DNA of 64,000 nt, from contig NZ_CP071501.1 in NCBI RefSeq assembly GCF_017354985.1, forward strand, positions 701,501 to 765,500, in the 5' to 3' direction. The notes under the pieces were generated by a model that was not told the DNA's origin, searched no databases, and saw only the letters and a program-made list of their open reading frames with translations. A program made the translations under genes and the position numbers. The DNA comes from Shewanella cyperi (GTDB taxonomy: Bacteria > Pseudomonadota > Gammaproteobacteria > Enterobacterales > Shewanellaceae). Shown here one piece after another: positions 53,587 to 64,000 of this stretch (the first letter of the stretch is position 1; each line of letters opens with the position of its first letter).

Positions 53587-54705
53587 TCAGTGGCCGCGGT
53601 AGCCCGTCAGCTCCATATAGCCCTGGCCGCTGACTTTCTCACCCCGTGCCTTGCCCTCCAGCTGCACAGGTCCTTCCCAGTAGGGCAGGCTGAGGGCCAT
53701 TTCGGCGTCGGGGTTGAGGGGGCTGAGGCTCAGGAACAGGTCGTATTGGGGCAACTCCAGGCGCCAGCGCAGTGGCCTGTCTCCCCTGTGCGCCAACTCG
53801 GTCAGGTCTATGTCCGTCAAGGTCTCGCCGTGGCCATCGGGCCACATGCGCCGACCACTGATATAGAAGCTGCCGTCCCGGCTTCGCAGACGAAACAGCA
53901 TCAGCGCCGAGCCGTCATCCAGGTGCAGACCGAACCAGTCCCAGCCCTGCTGCTCCGGGCCAAGGAAATTACTGCTCCACTCCCTATCCAGCCAGCCCTG
54001 GCCGTTCACCTCTTGCCAGTCGCCGTCCTTGCCGCTGCGGATCTGGCCCTCAATATGGATAAAGGGCTGGGAATAGTAATAGGAGGCCAGTTCGCCGTCG
54101 GCCTGCTTGCGGCTGAAGCCGCCGTCGCCCTGCAATTGCAGCGGCGCCAGGGCCCTGAGTCTGAGCCGATATGCAAATTCCTCTGTGTCCACTTCCAGGG
54201 TGGCGGGTAAGACGTCCGGCCCGAGCCCCTGCCAGCGCCAGTTATCGAGATAGACACTGAAAGGCGAAGCTGCAACACCGGCAAGGGCCGGGTGGCCCCG
54301 GGACCACTTCTCGGCGCTGTGATGAAAATCGCTCCGGGTCAGGGCCGCGTGGGCAAAATACAACTGCCCTGTGGCCCAAGAATTCGGGCTCCGGGAATCT
54401 GCCGGGTTGGGGGAGGCCGCTTGCTGTGGCGCCAGCGCCACCCTGAACTGGGTCCATTGCAGTCCCAAAGGCTCGCCCGTCAACGTTTGCAGGTTGGCGG
54501 TGAAATACCACCATTCCTGGCGAAAATCCCCGTGGGCCAGATGATCTTGGGGAAACGTCAGGGGGTGTCCGGGCTTGACCTCCGCAAAGCCCTGGCTGTC
54601 GCCGCCCATCAGGCTGCCCATGGAGGGCGCCTCCGGCGCAGGTTCGCAGCCGCCAAGTGCCGGCAGCATCAGGCAAATGGCTAAGGCTAAGAATAGGGCC
54701 CGCAT
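53587..54705 (-). CDS. AttH-like lipoprotein (CrtC/lipocalin-like fold)
   Basis: A 372-residue lipoprotein (lipobox LPALGGC near residue 19) of the AttH / hydroxyneurosporene-synthase-like family, with QEWWYFTANLQT, QWTQFRVAL, FSVYLDNWRW, GWLDREWSS and GWDWFGLHL. It overlaps the permease gene by one base (TGATG) and forms an ATPase-permease-AttH operon. I infer an export or lipid-trafficking accessory role at the outer membrane. The longer frame is discarded because it lacks a signal peptide at its start. Confidence 0.85.
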   Translation of the reverse strand: MRALFLALAICLMLPALGGCEPAPEAPSMGSLMGGDSQGFAEVKPGHPLTFPQDHLAHGDFRQEWWYFTANLQTLTGEPLGLQWTQFRVALAPQQAASPNPADSRSPNSWATGQLYFAHAALTRSDFHHSAEKWSRGHPALAGVAASPFSVYLDNWRWQGLGPDVLPATLEVDTEEFAYRLRLRALAPLQLQGDGGFSRKQADGELASYYYSQPFIHIEGQIRSGKDGDWQEVNGQGWLDREWSSNFLGPEQQGWDWFGLHLDDGSALMLFRLRSRDGSFYISGRRMWPDGHGETLTDIDLTELAHRGDRPLRWRLELPQYDLFLSLSPLNPDAEMALSLPYWEGPVQLEGKARGEKVSGQGYMELTGYRGH

Positions 54706-57269
54706 CAGATATCCTCCCGTTGCAGGCCATAGACCAGGGGCCGGCGCGCCTGGCGATACAGGGGCCAGGCCAAAGCCAGCGCCGCGGCCAGCAGGGCCGT
54801 CAGTACCGCCTTGGCGGCAGCAAGCCATTGCCATTCCATCACCAGACTCCAGCCAAAGGACAAGAGGATCATCTTGTGGATCAGTACCCAGCCCAGCAGG
54901 GCCGCCACCGGCAGCGCCAACAGGGAGGTAATAAGCACCATAAGCAACATCTGGGCGGCACAGATAGCGAGGATCTCGCCGCGACTGAGGCCAAGGGCGT
55001 AGAGGCGGGCGAGGGCGGTTTCGCGGGCGTTGCCGAGCATCGACAGGGCTGAGAACAGGCCCACGGCCGCCACCAACAGGGTCAGGCTGCCGAGCACGGC
55101 GGTGATATCGAAGGTGCGGCCGAACATGGCCAGAGCGCCGGCCTTGATGTCCTGCTGGCTGTAGATCTGGGCTTGGTTAAGGCGCAGCTGCCGGGCCAGT
55201 TCGGGTACCAGCCCGGCGGCATCGCAGTCACAATCCAGCGCCAGGCTGTAGGGTGTGGCTATCAGCCCCAGCTTGTGCCACAGGGCTTCGCTTATCAACA
55301 GCTGGTGCTGCTGATTGCCGTGATCGTAATAGATTCCGGCAATGGTGAGCCCGAACTCTTGGCCGGCCAGCTGCAGTCGCAGCAGATCCCCAGACGCCAA
55401 GCCCAGTGCCAGCGCCATGGGTTCATTGACCAGCACCAGAGCCTCGGTGTTTTGAGTCGAGGGCCCGGACTGAGGCATGGGCTGGGGCAAGGCTTGGGCC
55501 AACATGGTCTGCCACAGGTCGTCGTCGGCTTGCTTGAGGGTGCTGGTGACCGCCAGCGATACCTTGTCCCGGGCCAGCAGCTCGACCGGCAGGCTCTTGT
55601 CACCGACTCTTACTGCCAGATCCGAAACCCATTGACGATAGACTTGTTTGACCCTGGGATCAGCACCCAGTTGCTCCATCACCTGCGCCATCTGGCTGCC
55701 GCTGGGCCTTAAATAAATATCGGCGTGCAGGCGCTGCTCCAGCCAGCGGGTCAGGGTGGATTCAAAGCTGCCCACCAGGGTGGCCATGGCGATATTGGCG
55801 GACAGCGCCAGAAACAGCGCCATCATGGCCAGGGACATGGCGGGGGCCAGCTCGCTGCTCTCGGCGAGGGCATAATGGGCTCGTCCGCGGTATTTGAGCC
55901 GGGCGGCGAGCGCGCGGGGCAAACGGGCCAGCAGGGCCGGCAATAACAGCGGGGTGCTGATGGCCAACAGGCCCAGCAGTAACAGGCTTTGCATCGCCCC
56001 GCTGACAAAGGGCGCAAACAGCGCGGCCAGCACCAACAGGGCCACTGCCAGCTTGAGTTGCAGGCCATGAACCCGGCCGTGGTACCCCAGTTCGCTGCTC
56101 TGATGGCGGGAGTGGGATAAGGGGGCCCACAAGAGCCGGTAGTAAAGGGGGCCGCAGGCCGCGAGGCTGGCCACCGCCGTCAGCCCCAGAGCCTGCCACA
56201 GCCAGCTTGCCTGCCAGTGCCCCGGCAGCAGTCTGGCGCCGTAAACCTGTTCCAGGGTCATGGCCACCAGGGGCTGCAAAAATTGGCTCAGTTGCAGTCC
56301 GATAACAAAGCCAAGAATCGAGCCCAGCAGCACCATCAACAGCAGCTCAAGTCCCAGCGCCGCCATCAGCTCCCGCCGCCTCAGGCCCAACTGCTGCAAC
56401 TGCACCAAGAGGGCGGTGCGTTTCATCAGGCTGTAGCGTACTCCGTTGTAGGCGATAAAGAGCCCGACCACGAAGGCCAGCAGGCTCATGGCCCTGAGGC
56501 TCAGGTGAAAACTGCCGGTAAGTTGCGTGAGGGCCTCGCCCCTGTCCTGCACATTGATGCTGACCTCGGCCTCGGTGATCCCATGCTGGGCCAGCGCCTG
56601 CTTAAGTTGCGCTTCCTCCCATGGGCCCAGCAAGACTATGGCAGACAGCCGCCCCGGCATATTCAGCAGACGCTGGGCCAGACCGATATCGGCCACTATG
56701 GTACTGCCAAGGCCGAGATCTTCATCCAGGGCCAGCACTTCCAGAGATCCACCGCTGAGCCTGAGCCGGCCATCGCCGGCCAGTTTCTTCGCCTGACTGC
56801 GGCTCATCAGCAGCAATGGCTCACCGCCGAGCAGCCGTGCCAGGGGCAATCCCCGTGGCAGCCTCGGGTTGGCAGTCCCGCTTTCTTGGGTACTGAGCGT
56901 TCGCCCTGTGACCGCTGCCAGCAGATCCGTGCCGTGCAGGTATATGGGGGGGCCATTTTCCCTGGTTAATGGGCCCGAAAGTTCCGCCAGTGCCGGGCCA
57001 AGTCCGGCCCGGCGCAGTCGGAAATACAGGGCTTCATCCAAAGTGGTGGCGCCACCTGCCGGCAGCAGCAAAGCCCCGGCACGGCCCGACAGGGGTTCGG
57101 TGGCTTCGTGGTAGCTGCGCAGGGCATTGTCATTGATGGCCTTGACCCCGACGAGCAGGCATACCGCCAGCGCAATTCCCAGCAGTATGGCTCCGGCCTG
57201 CAGCGGCGAGCGGCGATAATGGCCGGCAAACACCCGCAGACAGCTGCGCAGGGGGGCCAGTTCAGCCAT
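54705..57269 (-). CDS. ABC transporter permease, FtsX/LolC-like
   Basis: An 854-residue permease of the MacB/FtsX type with about 10 hydrophobic segments in two blocks and large periplasmic domains between them. It pairs with the ATPase encoded just upstream, whose stop overlaps its start by 8 bases (AGGAAA ribosome site). The last segments (SALSMLGNARETALARLYALG) are the classic FtsX motif. The substrate is unknown, perhaps a lipid or lipoprotein. Confidence 0.88.
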   Translation of the reverse strand: MAELAPLRSCLRVFAGHYRRSPLQAGAILLGIALAVCLLVGVKAINDNALRSYHEATEPLSGRAGALLLPAGGATTLDEALYFRLRRAGLGPALAELSGPLTRENGPPIYLHGTDLLAAVTGRTLSTQESGTANPRLPRGLPLARLLGGEPLLLMSRSQAKKLAGDGRLRLSGGSLEVLALDEDLGLGSTIVADIGLAQRLLNMPGRLSAIVLLGPWEEAQLKQALAQHGITEAEVSINVQDRGEALTQLTGSFHLSLRAMSLLAFVVGLFIAYNGVRYSLMKRTALLVQLQQLGLRRRELMAALGLELLLMVLLGSILGFVIGLQLSQFLQPLVAMTLEQVYGARLLPGHWQASWLWQALGLTAVASLAACGPLYYRLLWAPLSHSRHQSSELGYHGRVHGLQLKLAVALLVLAALFAPFVSGAMQSLLLLGLLAISTPLLLPALLARLPRALAARLKYRGRAHYALAESSELAPAMSLAMMALFLALSANIAMATLVGSFESTLTRWLEQRLHADIYLRPSGSQMAQVMEQLGADPRVKQVYRQWVSDLAVRVGDKSLPVELLARDKVSLAVTSTLKQADDDLWQTMLAQALPQPMPQSGPSTQNTEALVLVNEPMALALGLASGDLLRLQLAGQEFGLTIAGIYYDHGNQQHQLLISEALWHKLGLIATPYSLALDCDCDAAGLVPELARQLRLNQAQIYSQQDIKAGALAMFGRTFDITAVLGSLTLLVAAVGLFSALSMLGNARETALARLYALGLSRGEILAICAAQMLLMVLITSLLALPVAALLGWVLIHKMILLSFGWSLVMEWQWLAAAKAVLTALLAAALALAWPLYRQARRPLVYGLQREDI

Positions 57270-57993
57270 GGTCTGTTTCCTGTGCCTGGGTTGGGTCTGC
57301 GCTGCGGTATTCGCTGATGCGGCCACGGCTCAGATGCCAGCGTCGCTGCATAAAGCCGGCACAGGTTTCTGAGTGGGTGACCATAAGCACGGCCGTCCCG
57401 CCTTCCCGCGCCAGCTCACACAGCAGCGCCATTACCTCCAGCCCGGCCTGCTCATCGAGGTTGCCGGTGGGCTCGTCGGCCAGCAGCAGTTGCGGCCTGT
57501 GGGCCAGGGCCCGGGCTATGGCAACCCGCTGTTGCTGGCCGCCGGAAAGGCTGTCGACGGCACGGGATAACAGGGGATTCAGTCCCAGCCGGTCGCAGAG
57601 ATGCTCACACCAGGCCGACCAGGGTTGGCGGTTGAGGGCGAGGGGAAAGCCAATATTGTCCCTGACATTGAGTGGGGTGAGCAGGTTGAATTGCTGGAAT
57701 ACCATGCCCAGTTGCTTGCGGCGAAATCCGGCCCAGTCGGCACTGGAAAAACCGCTGCTGGGCCGGCCCAGCAGGGACAGGGCGCCGCTATCCGGGCTGT
57801 CGAAGCCGGCGATAAGATTAAGCAGGGTGCTCTTGCCGCTGCCGCTTGGCCCGGTGAGGGCGACAGTATCCCCCTGGTGCAGTGTCAGGGTCACGCCATC
57901 GAGCACCCTGTGCTGCTCATGTCCATCGATAAAGCTTTTGCTTATTCCGTCCAGAGCGACAATCTGCTGCACCTTGAACCCATCCTTTTGCAT
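57262..57993 (-). CDS. ABC transporter ATP-binding protein (LolD/MacB type)
   Basis: A 243-residue ATPase with Walker A GPSGSGKST near residue 50, Q-loop FQQFNLL, signature LSGGQQQR, Walker B LLLADEPTGNLD and H-loop VTHS. The layout is that of the mechanotransmission-type ATPases that drive FtsX-like permeases. The start is set at 57993, as the in-frame ATG 11 codons earlier adds no domain. Confidence 0.92.
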   Translation of the reverse strand: MQKDGFKVQQIVALDGISKSFIDGHEQHRVLDGVTLTLHQGDTVALTGPSGSGKSTLLNLIAGFDSPDSGALSLLGRPSSGFSSADWAGFRRKQLGMVFQQFNLLTPLNVRDNIGFPLALNRQPWSAWCEHLCDRLGLNPLLSRAVDSLSGGQQQRVAIARALAHRPQLLLADEPTGNLDEQAGLEVMALLCELAREGGTAVLMVTHSETCAGFMQRRWHLSRGRISEYRSADPTQAQETDHG

Positions 57994-58050
57994 TCGGCCC
58001 GAGCCTCCCAAGCATAACCCATTCACTGTCGGCTGGGCATGCCACTGTAT

Positions 58051-58938
58051 TCAGCTGGCAAAGCGCTCGAGCAGCCAGTTTTCGAACAATTGGATCCGCG
58101 CCAGCCTGGGGGACTGGGGATCGTGCAGCAGGCTGTAGCGGATCCCCGACGGCAGCGCCAGATTGATGGGGTTGACCAGGCTGCCGGCCTCGATAAAGGC
58201 GCGGGCCATGCGGCGCGAGCCCAGAAACACCCCGTGACCGGACAGGGCCGTGCTCAGGGCCATATCCAGGTTGCTGACACTGATCCATTTGAAATCACGG
58301 GGCTGCATGTCGATACCGGCACAGGCGAACCAGGCCGGCCAGTCGCGGCCCGTGGTTTGGGTGCTGTCGATAAGCCAGCAGTGCCGCAGTGCCGCGGCAT
58401 TGGTCAGTTGACCATCGCGGCACAGTGCCGGTGAGCACAGGGGCACCAGCTCATCCTCGAGCAGGGTACGCTGGGAAAGCCCAGCGTACTCGGTGAAGCC
58501 GTAACGTATGGCCACATCCATGCTGCCGTGGTGCAGATCTTCCATGGCCGTCGAGGCCCACACCTTCAGCTGCACCTCGGGATAGCGGCGGTTGAAGTCG
58601 CCGAGGGCCGGCGACAACATCATGGTGGCGAAGGATTGGGTGGTGGTGATATTCAGCTCACCTTCAAGGGGTTCACATTTAAGCCGTTTCACCGCCTCGC
58701 CTATGGTCGCAAACCCCTGACTGAGCTGTTCCGCCAGCTGTTGGCCCTTGGCCGTCGGCTGCATCTGTCGCCCCTGACGCACAAACAGCTTAATCCCGAG
58801 CCAGGCTTCCACCTGACGTACCTGCTGACTGATGGCGGCCTGGGTCACAAACAGCTCCGCCGCAGCCAGGGTATAGCTGCGATGGCGGGCTGCGGCTTCT
58901 ATGGCCCTGAGGCTGTTGAGATGGTTCAATGGATTCAT
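58051..58938 (-). CDS. LysR-family regulator, GcvA-like
   Basis: A 295-residue regulator with a winged HTH (residues 5-65, SYTLAAAELFVTQAAISQQV) and a periplasmic-binding-protein-like effector domain. The overall pattern resembles GcvA-type LysR proteins. Target and effector are unknown. It is divergent from the small-protein gene, which makes that gene a possible target, and it lies downstream of the ABC ATPase on the same strand. Confidence 0.9.
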   Translation of the reverse strand: MNPLNHLNSLRAIEAAARHRSYTLAAAELFVTQAAISQQVRQVEAWLGIKLFVRQGRQMQPTAKGQQLAEQLSQGFATIGEAVKRLKCEPLEGELNITTTQSFATMMLSPALGDFNRRYPEVQLKVWASTAMEDLHHGSMDVAIRYGFTEYAGLSQRTLLEDELVPLCSPALCRDGQLTNAAALRHCWLIDSTQTTGRDWPAWFACAGIDMQPRDFKWISVSNLDMALSTALSGHGVFLGSRRMARAFIEAGSLVNPINLALPSGIRYSLLHDPQSPRLARIQLFENWLLERFAS

Positions 58939-59036
58939 AAGTTCAACTTATAGTTCCTGTAAGGGAATATCGTTGGTTTATTGACCGGGGCCCGGAAATA
59001 ATCAGCGCCATGGCAACAGCAGAGGGAGTGGCTATC

Positions 59037-59192
59037 ATGGCTGAATGTGTTCGCGTAACCAAGGTTGATTTTACTGATAATGCAGAAGCTTGTTCTACAA
59101 GTCCAGCCCCGGGCCTGCTGGCGCGCTGGTGGCGGGGCTGGCTCAGGTTTTCCGCCCTGGCGGGGTTGGAGTATCAGTCAAGGATGAAATAA
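59037..59192 (+). CDS. Small Arg/Trp-rich protein, unknown
   Basis: A 51-residue ORF with GAGGGAG 8 bases before ATG. The C-terminal half is amphipathic (LLARWWRGWLRFSALAGLEYQ), somewhat like DUF1127-type arginine-rich tails, and two cysteines lie earlier. It is divergent from the LysR gene. A GC-rich inverted repeat at 59211-59242 follows without a T-run. It may bind membrane or RNA. Confidence 0.5.
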   Translation: MAECVRVTKVDFTDNAEACSTSPAPGLLARWWRGWLRFSALAGLEYQSRMK

Positions 59193-59427
59193 TACCTTCT
59201 TATGATGTGACGGCCGGAAGTACCTCTGGTGCTTCCCGGCCGCTGATTTAAAAAACTGCGTTTGGGTGCTTGCCTGCACCTGTAGCGAATGCTTAAATGA
59301 ACTGTTGAATTTCAATTTTATTCAACGATTTGCATGCATTCGAGTGCCTTGGCCGCGTCAGGTCGGCGGGGCAGGTATCCGGGCATGATGCCCTCCGGCT
59401 CCTGGCCGGTTCAGTAGAGACGCAGTT

Positions 59428-64000
<4,573 letters not shown>

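Overview
The window looks like a chromosomal segment of a Shewanella-type gammaproteobacterium (Alteromonadales). The evidence is a slyX/fkpA neighbourhood, DUF2956 and TIGR03899-type proteins, an SGLT-type sugar symporter beside galK/galT, two large TonB receptors, an assimilatory sulfate cluster, and GGDEF and PAS-rich signalling proteins. Most genes are GC-rich, but three clearly AT-rich islets interrupt the core. No rRNA, tRNA, CRISPR array, transposase or integrase gene was recognised.

Layout. 0-1.4 kb: end of a diguanylate cyclase and a PLC/S1-P1-like exported protein. 1.4-17.1 kb: a galactoside-utilisation locus with Na+/galactose symporter, galK, galT, TonB receptor, MelR-like AraC regulator, an exported (alpha/alpha)-barrel lipoprotein and a GH97 alpha-galactosidase-like enzyme. 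The likely logic is uptake through the receptor, periplasmic hydrolysis, Na+-coupled galactose import, then the Leloir pathway. A Cys/Met-type PLP enzyme and an AT-rich islet encoding a 47-residue secreted Cys-rich peptide sit inside this locus. 17.2-28.5 kb: DUF2956, ABC exporter, CoA-transferase/hydrolase, acyl-CoA ligase, second TonB receptor, a degenerate S41-like protein and pldA. 28.9-34.4 kb: cobA, cysD, cysN, an SLC13/TrkA-C transporter and cysC, for sulfate assimilation and siroheme. 34.4-38.5 kb: repeats, then an integrase-less array of four AT-rich gene cassettes with attC-like sites, then repeats. 38.6-44.5 kb (minus strand): TIGR03899, MFS, LpoB, COG3014 lipoprotein, peptide deformylase, SlyX and a WD40 lipoprotein, divergent from fkpA. 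45.6-47.1 kb: chemoreceptor. 47.1-48.3 kb: a large repeat cluster, followed by a third AT-rich islet with two unknown genes (48.5-49.5 kb). 49.7-58.9 kb (minus): M1 aminopeptidase, GAF-GGDEF protein, AttH-like lipoprotein with an ABC permease/ATPase, LysR regulator. 59.0-64.0 kb: a small protein and a giant hybrid histidine kinase that runs off the end.

The most interesting signals are in the non-coding parts. Four loci (about 14.46, 34.53, 38.24 and 47.93 kb) carry copies of one structured element. Each has three consecutive hairpins plus a neighbouring element of about 89 bp, whose apical hairpin keeps a similar 17-19 nt loop. The stems differ in sequence between loci but remain paired, which is compensatory change. 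Each AT-rich islet abuts one of these repeats, and the cassette array lies between two of them. One islet is a CALIN-like cassette array carrying a TM-GT51 glycosyltransferase fusion and a uracil-DNA-glycosylase-fold protein. Another encodes a tiny secreted four-cysteine peptide with its own good promoter.
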